Assembly: GCA_965202735.1 (NCBI GenBank)
Contig: OZ241844.1
Coordinates: forward strand, 1,240,001-1,304,000
DNA length: 64,000 nucleotides
Direction of reading: 5' to 3'
Source: HK1 sp965202735
Lineage (GTDB): Bacteria; Pseudomonadota; Gammaproteobacteria; HK1
A program made the position numbers and the translations under genes. The notes beneath the pieces were generated by a model. It worked only from the letters and a program-made list of their open reading frames with translations. It did not search any database and had not been told where the DNA came from. This document shows, one piece after another, positions 9,463 to 18,173 of this stretch. The first letter of the stretch is position 1, and each line of letters opens with the position of its first letter.

Positions 9463-10009
9463 GGATGGTCCGGCCGTCGCGGATATCGACGATTCGGGTG
9501 GGGGCGGCCAGCCCGCCGACCCGCCCCGCCACGTAGCAGTCGATCTCGGCGCCGAAGACGGCGCGCACCCGCAACGCGTCACGCGCGGGCGGACAGCGGT
9601 CGCGGTTCGCGCTCGTGGAGATCAGCGGTCCCCCGAAACTCGCGCAGAGCCCGCGGGCCACCGGGTGGTCCGTGACCCGGGTGGCCAGGGTACCGTCGGC
9701 ATCCACGAGCCACGCCGCCGTCGCCTTGCGAGCGGGCGCCACGAGGGTGACGGGACCGGGCCAGTATCGGGACGCGAGCTCCGCGAGCCGGGGGGCGCGG
9801 ACGTCGACCAGCCCTTCCAGTTGCCCCGGGTCGGCCGCGATGATGATGCAGCGCTTGCGGGCGGGCCGGCGCTTTATCGCGAAGACGCGCGCGACGGCCG
9901 ATCGATCCCACGGGTCGCATCCGAGCCCGAAGACCGACTCCGTGGGATAGGCGACGACCCCGCCGGCACGCAGCGCCGCGACCGCCCGGCGATAGCGCCA
10001 GCCGGTCAT
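9455..10009 (-). CDS. tsaC: Threonylcarbamoyl-AMP synthase TsaC (YrdC family)
   Basis: Makes threonylcarbamoyl-AMP from threonine, bicarbonate and ATP for t6A37 in ANN-decoding tRNAs. The protein is 184 residues, like E. coli TsaC, and is the single-domain form without the Sua5 extension. Motifs: VAYPTESVFGLGCDPWD, IKRRPARKRCIIIA (the KRP nucleotide-binding loop) and PLISTSANRD. The ATG at 10009 has GGGAGAA upstream. It lies between purE and hemF in a minus-strand run. Confidence 0.92.
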   Translation of the reverse strand: MTGWRYRRAVAALRAGGVVAYPTESVFGLGCDPWDRSAVARVFAIKRRPARKRCIIIAADPGQLEGLVDVRAPRLAELASRYWPGPVTLVAPARKATAAWLVDADGTLATRVTDHPVARGLCASFGGPLISTSANRDRCPPARDALRVRAVFGAEIDCYVAGRVGGLAAPTRIVDIRDGRTIRG

Positions 10010-10031
10010 CCGTTCTCCCTCGCGCACGTGG

Positions 10032-10547
10032 TCATCGACCGCGCAACGTCTCCTGGAGCGCGTCGTTCCTGCGCAGGATGTCGGCCGCGTTGCGCTCGCG
10101 CTCCGAACGCAGCGCGGATGCGATCCGGTCGTCGGCGACGGCCAGGATCTGCACCGCGAGATAGCCGGCGTTCTTCGCCCCCGCCTTGCCGATGGCGACC
10201 GTCGCGACGGGGATCCCTCCGGGCATCTGCACCGTGGAGAGCAACGCGTCCTCGCCTCGAAGCGGACCGGCATCGACCGGCACGCCGATGACCGGCCGGA
10301 CCGTCAGCGCCGCGACCGCGCCCGCGAGATGCGCGGCCATGCCGGCCGCGGCGACGAACACCGCGCAGCCCCGGTCCTGGGCATCGAGCACGTAGTCACG
10401 GGTCGCGGCGGGCGTCCTGTGCGCGGAGCTCACCCGCACCTCGTACCGCACGCCGAATCCGTCCAGCACCTCCAGCGTCGACTTCATCACCGGGAAATCG
10501 GAGTCCGATCCCATGAGCACTGCAACGAAGGGCGTCCGGGTCATCAT
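10032..10547 (-). CDS. purE: N5-carboxyaminoimidazole ribonucleotide mutase PurE
   Basis: Class I PurE converts N5-CAIR to CAIR in purine synthesis. The protein is 171 residues with VLMGSDSDFPVMK, the SAHRTP loop containing the catalytic His, AAAGMAAHLAG, and VPVDAGPLRGEDALLSTVQM. The partner purK, usually adjacent, is not in this window; tsaC follows instead. It starts 18 bp after topA. A second in-frame ATG three bases on is equally possible as start. Confidence 0.93.
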   Translation of the reverse strand: MMTRTPFVAVLMGSDSDFPVMKSTLEVLDGFGVRYEVRVSSAHRTPAATRDYVLDAQDRGCAVFVAAAGMAAHLAGAVAALTVRPVIGVPVDAGPLRGEDALLSTVQMPGGIPVATVAIGKAGAKNAGYLAVQILAVADDRIASALRSERERNAADILRRNDALQETLRGR

Positions 10548-10565
10548 GAATCCACCTTGCGAGGG

Positions 10566-13001
10566 TCAGGGTTTCCTGCGCCGGCGCGGGCGCCGCGCCG
10601 GCGCGGCTTCGATCAGCCGCCTTGCTTCATCGAGCTCGATCAGGGCCGGATCCCGTCCCTTCGGCACCCGCACGTTCTTCTTGCCGTCAGTGAGATAGGG
10701 GCCGTAGGGGCCGTTGCGGATGCGGATCTTCCCGCCCTCGAACTCCCTGATCTCACGCTCGGCGTCAGCGCGTTTCTTCTCGTCCACGATCCGGAGCGCG
10801 CGGGCGCGATCAATGGTGTGCGGGTCGTCCTCCTGCCCCAGCGATGCGAACTTCGAGCCGAACTTCACGTACGGCCCGAAGCGCCCGACGTTCACCAGGA
10901 GGGGCTCCCCGTCCGGCGTCCGCCCGAGGTCGCGCGGAAGCTCGAAGAGCGCGAGCGCTTCCTCGAGGGTGATGGTACCCACCCGCTGCTCGCCTCTCAG
11001 GCTCGCGAACTTCGGCTTCTCCTCCTCGTCCGCGCTTCCAATCTGCGCATACGGGCCGTAGCGGCCCACCCGGACCGAAACCGGGCGGCCCGACGCCGGA
11101 TCGGCCCCCAGCGCCCGAGCCTGCGACGCCTCGGTCCGGGTGACGCTGACCTCCTTCTCCGACACCTGCCGCCGGAACGGCTCCCAGAACTGCTTCAGCA
11201 GCGGCACCCACTCGCGCTCGCCGCGCGAGACCGCGTCGAGGTCGCCCTCCAGACGGGCGGTGAACTCGTAGTCCACGTAGTCGGCGAAGTGTTCGGTCAC
11301 GAACGCGTTGACCAGGCGGCCGACGTCGGTGGGATGGAACCGGCGGTTCTCCAGCTCGGCGTACTCCCGCTGCTGAAGCGTCGAGAGGATCGCGGCGTAG
11401 GTCGAGGGACGGCCGATCCCGTAGTCTTCCAGGGCGCGGATGAGGGTCGCCTCGGAGTAGCGCGGCGGCGGCTCGGTGAAGTGCTGCTCCGAACGCAGCG
11501 CCGCGAGCGCGACGGTGTCGCCCTCCGCGAGCGGCGGCAGGCGCCGCTCGCGCTCCTCCTTCCGGTCGTCGCCGCCTTCCTCGTAGACCGCGAGAAACCC
11601 CGGGACCGCCACGGTGGAGCCGGTGGCGCGGAAGAGATCGTCGGGGACGGGGGAGTCGGGCCCCGCCCCGGTCGCGCGGTCCGGGCCGCCGGGGGCGCGA
11701 GAGCCGCGCGGCGGCGGCGCGCCGCAGGCAAGCTCGACCGCGACGGTGTCGATCGTCGCGTGCCGCATCTGGGAGGCGACGGTACGCTTCCAGACGAGAT
11801 CGTAGAGCCTCGCCTGTTCGGTCGAGAGCATCCCGGCGAGCGATGCGGGGGTCCGCATGGCCGAAGTGGGCCGGATCGCCTCGTGCGCTTCCTGCGCGTT
11901 TCTCGCGCGCGTGCGGTAGACACGCGGCTGGCGCGGCACATTGGCGTCGCCGAACTCGCGTGCGATGTACTCCCGGATCTCGGCGACCGCGACGGACGCG
12001 AGGGTGGTCGAATCGGTACGCATGTAGGTGATGAGGCCGACCGCGCCGCCCCCGGTGTCGACCCCTTCGTAGAGCTGCTGGGCCACCCGCATCGTCCGGC
12101 TCGCGCTGAAGCCGAGCTTGCGCGCCGCTTCCTGCTGCAGGGTCGAGGTGATGAATGGCGCCGCGGGGTTGCGTCGTCTCTGCTTCTTCTCGACGCTGTG
12201 CACCCACAGGGCGCCGGCGCCCGAGTCGGCGGCGCCGGCCGCCTCCGATGCACGCGGGTCCGCCGGCTCGGCCGAGCTCGACCTGGCGAGCCGGCTCCGC
12301 CAGTCCTCCGCCTGGTCGGCGTTGCCGATGGTGAACTGCTCGACCTTGTCGCCTCCGAACCGCACCAGCTTCGCGGTGAACTCGACGCCGCCGCTCTCGA
12401 GGTCCGCCTCGATGGTCCAGTACTCGCGCTTCTCGAACCGCTCGATCTCCTCTTCGCGCTCGACGATCATGCGCAGGGCCGGACTCTGCACGCGTCCCGC
12501 GGACAGCCCCTTGCGGATCTTCTTCCACAGCAGCGGCGACAGGTTGAAGCCGACGAGGTAGTCGAGGGCGCGGCGCGCCTGCTGCGCATTGACCAGCGGC
12601 GCGGAGACCTCGCGGGGGCTGGCCATGGCTTCGTCGACGGCGCGGCGGGTGATCTCGTGGAAGACGACGCGGTGCACCGGCTTCCCGTCCAGGACCTTCG
12701 CCGAGCGGAGCAGCTCGGTCACATGCCAGGAGATGGCCTCGCCTTCCCGATCGGGGTCGGTCGCCAGATACAGGGCCTTCGCCTTCTTCATCGCCCGGCT
12801 GAGCGCACCGACGTGCTTCGCGTTGCGCGCGACAGGCTCGTAGTGCATCAGGAAGCCGTTCTCCGGCTCGACCGCGCCATCCCTGGGGATCAGATCCCGC
12901 ACGTGCCCGTAGGACGGGAGGACCTCGTAGTCGGGGCCCAGGTACTTCTTGATCGTTCGTGCCTTGGCGGGCGATTCGACGACCAGGAGATTGCGTGCCA
13001 T
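10566..13001 (-). CDS. topA: DNA topoisomerase I
   Basis: Type IA topoisomerase relaxing negative supercoils. The protein is 811 residues. The Toprim acidic site is seen as Glu9 (VVESPAKA) and ATDPDREGEAI near 80-90. The nucleophile is Tyr326 in LITYMRTDST. The C-terminus carries glycine-rich repeats (VGRYGPYAQIG, VGRFGPYVKFG, NGPYGPYLTDGKKN) and a basic tail, but none of the Cys4 zinc ribbons of E. coli TopA. That is the C-terminal-repeat type common in many proteobacteria. It starts the topA-purE-tsaC-hemF run. Confidence 0.95.
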   Translation of the reverse strand: MARNLLVVESPAKARTIKKYLGPDYEVLPSYGHVRDLIPRDGAVEPENGFLMHYEPVARNAKHVGALSRAMKKAKALYLATDPDREGEAISWHVTELLRSAKVLDGKPVHRVVFHEITRRAVDEAMASPREVSAPLVNAQQARRALDYLVGFNLSPLLWKKIRKGLSAGRVQSPALRMIVEREEEIERFEKREYWTIEADLESGGVEFTAKLVRFGGDKVEQFTIGNADQAEDWRSRLARSSSAEPADPRASEAAGAADSGAGALWVHSVEKKQRRRNPAAPFITSTLQQEAARKLGFSASRTMRVAQQLYEGVDTGGGAVGLITYMRTDSTTLASVAVAEIREYIAREFGDANVPRQPRVYRTRARNAQEAHEAIRPTSAMRTPASLAGMLSTEQARLYDLVWKRTVASQMRHATIDTVAVELACGAPPPRGSRAPGGPDRATGAGPDSPVPDDLFRATGSTVAVPGFLAVYEEGGDDRKEERERRLPPLAEGDTVALAALRSEQHFTEPPPRYSEATLIRALEDYGIGRPSTYAAILSTLQQREYAELENRRFHPTDVGRLVNAFVTEHFADYVDYEFTARLEGDLDAVSRGEREWVPLLKQFWEPFRRQVSEKEVSVTRTEASQARALGADPASGRPVSVRVGRYGPYAQIGSADEEEKPKFASLRGEQRVGTITLEEALALFELPRDLGRTPDGEPLLVNVGRFGPYVKFGSKFASLGQEDDPHTIDRARALRIVDEKKRADAEREIREFEGGKIRIRNGPYGPYLTDGKKNVRVPKGRDPALIELDEARRLIEAAPARRPRRRRKP

Positions 13002-13066
13002 TGACGAAGCAACTCGCTGTGGGGGGGTGGTGTCAGCCAGTGCGGGGGACAGGCTCTCGCGCGATC

Positions 13067-13096
13067 AAGATATTCCAAACCGGAACGCGAGCGAAA
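13067..13096 (-). promoter_or_regulatory. Weak candidate promoter of topA
   Basis: TTTCGC, 18 bases, TATCTT on the minus strand, about 65 bases upstream of the topA start. It lies 13 bases from the edge of repeat copy 2. Weak match, included because of the recurrent repeat-to-promoter spacing. Confidence 0.25.
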
Positions 13097-13109
13097 GGGG
13101 CGCGCGGCC

Positions 13110-13230
13110 AGCCATTCCCGCCAGGCGGGAACAGACCCTCGAAATCCCCTCGGCGGGCCGCCCTGGTGGTCGAAATCGCGCCGGCATCCCGCCACGGTAC
13201 GGACTCTCCGGGCGCTGGCGGGAATCGCTG
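13110..13230 (-). repeat. Dispersed 122-bp palindromic element, copy 2
   Basis: Reverse orientation. It runs from CAGCCATTCCCGCCAGGCGG through the conserved core (GGTCGAAATCGCGCCGGCATCCCGCC) to GGCGCTGGCGGGAATCGCTG; only short stretches are quoted. It sits between the 3' end of dprA and the topA promoter. Confidence 0.85.
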
Positions 13231-13251
13231 CGGCCTTCATCGCCTCCGCCA

Positions 13252-14400
13252 TCACCTCCGCATGGGGGCGCGAACGTACCGGCTGCCGGGCAGCGCTTCG
13301 ATCCGCCCGTCGATCTCGAGCGCGAGAAGCGTGGCGGCGAGGCGCCCGGCCGGGGTTCCCGTCCGCTCGACGAGCTGATCGAGGGTGACCGGATCGTGGC
13401 CCACCGCGTCGAGAACGCTCCGCTCCGCCGGCCCGGGCTCTTCGATCGCGCCGCCGGCGCCCTCCGGCGCCGCCGACGGCGCGCCCCGCGCAGTCGGCGG
13501 CCCGCCCGGATACACGAGCTCGTCGAAGATGTCCGCGACCGATTCCACAAGCTTCGCGCCGTCTCGAATGAGCGCATGACACCCGCGCGACAGGGGGCTG
13601 TCCACCGACCCCGGCACCGCGAAGACCTCGCGCCCCTCGTCCGCCGCAAGGCGGGCGGTGATCAGGGAGCCGCTGCGCAGCGAGGCCTCGACGACGAGCA
13701 CCCCGAGCGAGAGGCCGCTGATGAGGCGGTTCCGACGCGGGAAGTTTCCGGGCAGCGGCGGCGTTCCGGACGAGCGTTCCGTGACCACCGCCCCCGTCCC
13801 GGCGAGCTCGCGGGCAAGCGCGGCGTTCGACCGGGGGTAGATGCGGTCCAGCCCGGTGGCGAGGACCGCCACGCTCCGGCCGCCGGCGTCGAGCGCGCCC
13901 CGGTGGGCGGCGGCGTCGATGCCCCGGGCGAGTCCGCTCGTGACCACGAGCCCGCCGGCCGCCAGCTCGCTGGCGAGCCTCCGGGCCCGCTCCCGGCCGC
14001 CGCGGGTGGCGGCCCGGGCGCCCACCACGGCAACCTGGGGGCGGTCCAGGACCGCGGGGTCGCCACGGCAGTAGAGCACCGGCGGCGGACTGGAGATGGC
14101 GGCGAGCGGCGCGGGGTAGCGGCTCGTGCCGATCGGCACGAGCACCGCGCCGGTGCGCCCGAGAAGCTCCCGCTCGCGGCGGACGGCATTCCAGTCGACA
14201 TCGCGCATCTTCTCGATCGACGCGCGCGTGAGCCCCAGCGCCGCGAGCTCGCGATCACTCCCCTCGAACAGTCCCCCGACGGCGCCGAACGTATCCACCG
14301 CCCGGAGGACCGCATGGCCGTTGCACATTCCGGCGCGGGCGACCGCAAGCCATCCGAGGAGATCGGATTCGGCCGGACCGGAAGGATCGGATCGAGTCAC
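13252..14400 (-). CDS. dprA: DNA-processing protein DprA
   Basis: Loads RecA on incoming single-stranded DNA in natural transformation. The protein is 382 residues with an N-terminal SAM-like region, then the Rossmann-like DprA fold (QVAVVGARAATRGG, VVTSGLARGIDAAAH, GNFPRRNRLISGLS, VEASLRSGSLITA, AVPGSVDSP). A winged-helix DprA C-domain follows a proline/alanine-rich linker near residues 295-320. Located between topA and the divergent def gene, with repeat copies on both sides. No other competence genes are in the window. Confidence 0.93.
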   Translation of the reverse strand: MTRSDPSGPAESDLLGWLAVARAGMCNGHAVLRAVDTFGAVGGLFEGSDRELAALGLTRASIEKMRDVDWNAVRRERELLGRTGAVLVPIGTSRYPAPLAAISSPPPVLYCRGDPAVLDRPQVAVVGARAATRGGRERARRLASELAAGGLVVTSGLARGIDAAAHRGALDAGGRSVAVLATGLDRIYPRSNAALARELAGTGAVVTERSSGTPPLPGNFPRRNRLISGLSLGVLVVEASLRSGSLITARLAADEGREVFAVPGSVDSPLSRGCHALIRDGAKLVESVADIFDELVYPGGPPTARGAPSAAPEGAGGAIEEPGPAERSVLDAVGHDPVTLDQLVERTGTPAGRLAATLLALEIDGRIEALPGSRYVRAPMRR

Positions 14401-14569
14401 GCGAAACGGATCGAGAGAGAGGACCGGAATGGTTGCCCGCGCGGCGGCCGCGCGTCGACTCCGCGCCCGTGCCCCGGGGCGCGCCGGTCATGCGGCCCGC
14501 GCCGCTTCCGGTGTAGTCCGGGCGCCCGGCGCCTCCCGGGGAAGGTCCGGGGCCCGGGGCCCTGGCCCC

Positions 14570-14692
14570 CAGCAATTCCCGCCAGCGCCCGGAGAGGCCG
14601 TACCGTGGCGGGATTCCGGCGCGATTTCGACCCTCGGGGCGCCGGGTCGAGGGGGATTCAGGAGCATGTCTCCGCCTGGCGGGAATCGCTGC
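14570..14692 (+). repeat. Dispersed 122-bp palindromic element, copy 3
   Basis: Forward orientation in the 383-bp divergent gap between dprA and def. Starts CAGCAATTCCCGCCAGCGCC and ends CCTGGCGGGAATCGCTG. An internal stem is formed by CCCTCG and CGAGGG around the centre. Its 3' edge is 16-17 bases before the def -35. The rest of the gap (14401-14569) is GC-rich with no gene. Confidence 0.9.
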
Positions 14693-14708
14693 CCGGCCCG
14701 CGCGCTGC

Positions 14709-14738
14709 TTGGCGGGGCGAGGCCGGTTTCCTTACCAT
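14709..14738 (+). promoter_or_regulatory. Candidate promoter of def-fmt-rsmB
   Basis: TTGGCG, 18 bases, TACCAT, about 45 bases upstream of the def ATG. It lies in the 92 bases between repeat copy 3 and def. Confidence 0.45.
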
Positions 14739-14783
14739 TGGGGAGTGCTTCGCCGTGGGGAACGCCTCCGAGGGGGTCCGCCG

Positions 14784-15284
14784 ATGTCCCGGCTCCGGAT
14801 TCTTCACTATCCCGACCCGCGCCTGCGGCGCCGGGCGGAGCCCGTGGGCGCGGTCGACGACGGCCTCCGGCGCCTGATCGACGACATGTTCGAGACGATG
14901 TACGACGCGCCGGGAATCGGCCTCTCCGCGCCCCAGGTCGACGTGGCGAAGCGCGTGGTCACCATCGACGTTTCGAAGGACCGGAGCGCACCGCTGTGCC
15001 TGGTCAACCCCGAGATCCTGACGACCGATGGCGAGACGGAGACCGAGGAGGGGTGCCTCTCCGTCCCGGGGGTCTACGAGCTCGTGAAGCGTCCGGAGAG
15101 AATCCGCGTCGGGGCGCTCGACCGCGACGGACGCGCCCGCGAGATCGAGGCCGGCGGAGTGCTCGCGGTCTGCATCCAGCACGAGATCGATCACCTCGAC
15201 GGACGGCTGTTCGTCGACTACCTCTCCCGGCTGAAGCGGCAACGCATCCGGAAGAAGGCGGAGAAGGTCCTGCGGCGCGAGTGA
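14784..15284 (+). CDS. def: Peptide deformylase
   Basis: Removes the formyl group from nascent proteins; Fe2+ or Zn2+ enzyme. The protein is 166 residues with motif 1 GIGLSAPQ (44-51), motif 2 EGCLS (89-93, ligand Cys91) and motif 3 QHEIDHL (132-138; ligands His133 and His137, catalytic Glu134). The ATG follows GAGGGGG at suitable spacing. It is followed after 12 bp by fmt, the enzyme adding the formyl group to Met-tRNA, the standard def-fmt-rsmB operon. Confidence 0.96.
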   Translation: MSRLRILHYPDPRLRRRAEPVGAVDDGLRRLIDDMFETMYDAPGIGLSAPQVDVAKRVVTIDVSKDRSAPLCLVNPEILTTDGETETEEGCLSVPGVYELVKRPERIRVGALDRDGRAREIEAGGVLAVCIQHEIDHLDGRLFVDYLSRLKRQRIRKKAEKVLRRE

Positions 15285-15296
15285 GAGACGGCCTCG

Positions 15297-16247
15297 ATGA
15301 AGCTCGCATTCGCCGGCACGCCGGAGTTCGCGGCCGTCATCCTGGAGGCCCTCGCCCACTCCCGCCACCGTGTCGAGGCGGTGTTCACCCGGCCCGACGC
15401 CCGCGCCGGGCGCGGAAGGCGGATCGCGCAGAGCCCGGTCGGGAAGTACGCGGCGGCGGCGGGAATCCGGGTTCTCCAGCCCCGGAGCATGGGCACGGCG
15501 GAGGCGGCGGAGCAGCTCGCGGCGCTGGAGCCCGACGCGATGGTGGTCGCGGCGTACGGATTCCTGCTTCCGGCGCCGGTCCTCGCCATCCCGCGGCTCG
15601 GCTGCATCAACGTCCACGCCTCGATCCTCCCGCGCTGGCGGGGCGCCGCCCCGGTGCACCACGCGCTCCTCGCCGGCGACCCGCGCACCGGCGTGTCGAT
15701 CATGCGGATGGACGCCGGCCTCGACACCGGACCGATTCTCGCGACCCGAACCTGCGCGGTCGCCCCGGACGACACCTGCGGCTCGCTGACCGGCCGTCTC
15801 GCGGCGCTGGGCGCCGCCGCGCTCGTCGACACGCTGGAGGCCCTCGAGGCCGGCGCCGTCGAGGCCCGGCCGCAGGACGACGGGTCCGCCACCCGCGCCC
15901 CGAAGCTCTCCAAGGCGCAGGCCGCGATCGACTGGGCGCGGTCCGCGGCCGAGATCGAACGCATGGTGCGGGCGCTCGACCCGTGGCCCGTCGCGCATAC
16001 CCGCGTGGCCGGAGCCGGCGCGCCGGCGTTGAGGATCTGGCGCGCGGAGTCCGCGCCCGGCGGTTCGCACGAGACGCCGGGGACGGTGCTCGCCTGCGAC
16101 GAATCCGGGCTCCTGGTCGCGGCGGGGCGGGGGGTCGTGCGCATCACCGGGATCCAGCCCCCCGGCGCCCGCAGGATGTCCGCCGCGGAGTTCGCCCGGG
16201 GACACCGGCTCGCGGCCGGTGCGCGCCTCGGCCGCGAGCCGGGATGA
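15297..16247 (+). CDS. fmt: Methionyl-tRNA formyltransferase
   Basis: Formylates initiator Met-tRNA with 10-formyl-THF. The protein is 316 residues with FAGTPEFAAVILEAL at the N-terminus and the formyltransferase core LPRLGC-like segment (IPRLGCINVHASILPRWRGA, which carries the catalytic Asn-His), plus an OB-fold C-domain. Its TGA overlaps the rsmB ATG (ATGA), so the two are coupled. Confidence 0.95.
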   Translation: MKLAFAGTPEFAAVILEALAHSRHRVEAVFTRPDARAGRGRRIAQSPVGKYAAAAGIRVLQPRSMGTAEAAEQLAALEPDAMVVAAYGFLLPAPVLAIPRLGCINVHASILPRWRGAAPVHHALLAGDPRTGVSIMRMDAGLDTGPILATRTCAVAPDDTCGSLTGRLAALGAAALVDTLEALEAGAVEARPQDDGSATRAPKLSKAQAAIDWARSAAEIERMVRALDPWPVAHTRVAGAGAPALRIWRAESAPGGSHETPGTVLACDESGLLVAAGRGVVRITGIQPPGARRMSAAEFARGHRLAAGARLGREPG

Positions 16248-17575
16248 GCCGGAAGCGGCCGCCGGGCGTCTCGCGCCGCGCGCCCCCCTCGGCCCGGGAC
16301 GCCGCTCACGCCATGCTCACGGCGGTGCTGCGCGACGGGCGATCGCTCGGCGCGAGCGCGCGGCGACGGTTCGATGCCCGGCTCGATCCGCGAGAGCGGG
16401 CCTTCGCCCAGGAGCTGGTGTTCGGAGCCCTGCGCCATCTTCCGCGCCTGGAAGCGTGGCTGGCCCGCGTCGCGCCACGCCCGCCCGGAGATGCGGCCCT
16501 CCGTGCCGTCGCGCTCCTCGGGCTCTACCAGCTCGCATTCACCCGGGTGCCGTCGCACGCGGCGGTGAGCACCTCGGTGGAGCTGGCCCGCGCCGCCGGC
16601 AAGTCGTGGGCGGCCGGTTTCGTCAACGCGGTCCTGAGGCGGTTCGCGGCCGAGCGGGACGCGATCGAGCGCATGGAGCTCGCCGCCCACGCCCGGCTCT
16701 CGCATCCTCCGTGGCTGCTCGCCGAACTCGAGCGCGCATGGCCCGAAGCGTGGGAATCGATCGCCCGCGCCAATCTGGAACGGCCGCCGATGACCCTCAG
16801 GGTGGCCGCCGGCCGGACAACGCGCCGGCGCTGCCTCGACGCCCTGGCGCGCCACGGGATCGCGGCCCGCGCGACCCGGCATTCCGCCCAGGGGATCATC
16901 CTCGGCTCGCCATGCCCCGTCGAATCCCTCCCGGGATTCGGCGACGGGCTCGTGTCGGTCCAGGATGAGGCGGCCCAGCTCGCGGCGGCGCTTCTCGAGG
17001 CCCCGCGAGGCGGCCGGGTGCTCGACGCGTGCGCGGCCCCGGGGGGGAAGACGGGACATGTGCTGGAGCTGGGCGCCGGCGGCGTCGAAGTCGTCGCGCT
17101 CGACCACGACCCCCGGCGCATCGGGGACCTCCGCGGGACCCTGACGCGGCTCGGTCTCGCGGCCCGCGTGGCGCTCGGGGACGCCGGGGACCCGCACGCG
17201 TGGTGGGACGGACGTCCCTTCGACCGCATCCTCCTCGACGCCCCGTGCTCGGGCACCGGAGTCATCCGGCGCCGGCCCGACATCAAGATCCTCCGCCGGC
17301 CCGGAGACATCGACGCCATGGCGCGGCGGCAAGGCGCGATGCTCCGCGCGCTGTGGCCTCTCCTGGCTCGCGGAGGGCGCCTGCTGTACGCTACCTGCTC
17401 CGTACTGCCCCGTGAGAACGAGCGGGTGGTCGAGAGCTTTCTCGCGAATCGCGACGACGCGGCCCCGGTCCGGATCGACGCCGCATGGGGCCGCCCGGCC
17501 GGACCCGGCCGCCAGATCCTGCCCGGCGACGACGCGATGGACGGGTTCTTCTATGCCGCGCTGGCAAAGCCCTGA
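16244..17575 (+). CDS. rsmB: 16S rRNA (cytosine967-C5)-methyltransferase RsmB
   Basis: Methylates C967 of 16S rRNA using SAM. The protein is 443 residues: a NusB-like RNA-binding domain (about 15-145), then a class I methyltransferase domain. SAM loop DACAAPGGKTGH, motif IV DAPCSGTGVIRRRPDIK (one catalytic Cys) and motif VI ATCSVLPREN (second Cys) are all present. Translation starts within the fmt stop codon; the frame is open far upstream but only by GC-rich chance. The next gene starts inside its 3' end. Confidence 0.94.
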   Translation: MSRKRPPGVSRRAPPSARDAAHAMLTAVLRDGRSLGASARRRFDARLDPRERAFAQELVFGALRHLPRLEAWLARVAPRPPGDAALRAVALLGLYQLAFTRVPSHAAVSTSVELARAAGKSWAAGFVNAVLRRFAAERDAIERMELAAHARLSHPPWLLAELERAWPEAWESIARANLERPPMTLRVAAGRTTRRRCLDALARHGIAARATRHSAQGIILGSPCPVESLPGFGDGLVSVQDEAAQLAAALLEAPRGGRVLDACAAPGGKTGHVLELGAGGVEVVALDHDPRRIGDLRGTLTRLGLAARVALGDAGDPHAWWDGRPFDRILLDAPCSGTGVIRRRPDIKILRRPGDIDAMARRQGAMLRALWPLLARGGRLLYATCSVLPRENERVVESFLANRDDAAPVRIDAAWGRPAGPGRQILPGDDAMDGFFYAALAKP

Positions 17576-18173
17576 TCCCGCGGCCCGTGCGCCGCGGCGG
17601 AGCTTCCGTCTCGCCCCCTCCGCGGCGATGCTCGTCGCGGCGCTCGTCGCGGACACCGGCCACGCCGGCCCGGCGGCGCCGGGAGACGGGGCGTTCGTGG
17701 TCGAGCATGCGGTCCTTCGCCCGGCGGGCGGAGCCTTTGTCGTCGACGCCCGCATCGACTTCGGATTCAGCGCCGACAACCTCGAAGCGATGCGCAGCGG
17801 AGTCGCCCTGACGGTCGTCATCGACATCGAGGTGCGACGCGAGCGCGGACAGTGGTGGAACGAGACCCTCGCCGCGCGCCAGCTCCGCCATCGCATCGAG
17901 ATGAACGTCCTGACCGGCCGGTACCGGGTCCGCAATCCCGACGGCGGCACCCGCAACTACCGCTCGTTCGAGGAGATGGCGGAAAACCTCGGCCGCGTGG
18001 AATCCGTCCCGGTCATCGCGCGTGAACGCCTGTCGGCCGATGCGCGGTACGCGGCCCGCATCAGGGCCCGGCTCGACGTCGAGGCGCTGCCGTCGCCGCT
18101 GCGTCCCATCGCCTACCTGAGCCCGCGGTGGCGGCTGAACAGCGGGTGGTTCGAATGGCGGGTCGAGCCGTGA
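17553..18173 (+). CDS. DUF4390 protein, exported
   Basis: A protein of about 206 residues whose function is not established. After a basic n-region (RAPRRSFRL) there is a hydrophobic signal-like segment (APSAAMLVAALVA), then a beta-rich domain with VEHAVLRPAGGAFVVDARID, RQLRHRIEMN and a C-terminal SGWFEWRVEP, as in the DUF4390 family. Such genes commonly stand between rsmB and ntrY-ntrX in beta- and gammaproteobacteria, as here. The chosen ATG overlaps the rsmB end. It probably acts in the periplasm alongside the NtrY-like sensor; that role is inference from context. Confidence 0.75.
   Translation: MPRWQSPDPAARAPRRSFRLAPSAAMLVAALVADTGHAGPAAPGDGAFVVEHAVLRPAGGAFVVDARIDFGFSADNLEAMRSGVALTVVIDIEVRRERGQWWNETLAARQLRHRIEMNVLTGRYRVRNPDGGTRNYRSFEEMAENLGRVESVPVIARERLSADARYAARIRARLDVEALPSPLRPIAYLSPRWRLNSGWFEWRVEP

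Noticed and set aside
14126..17575. A 1149-residue open frame on the + strand
   Set aside because: Only its end is real (rsmB, from 16244). The rest is antisense to dprA or out of frame with def and fmt; GC-rich DNA lacks stops by chance.
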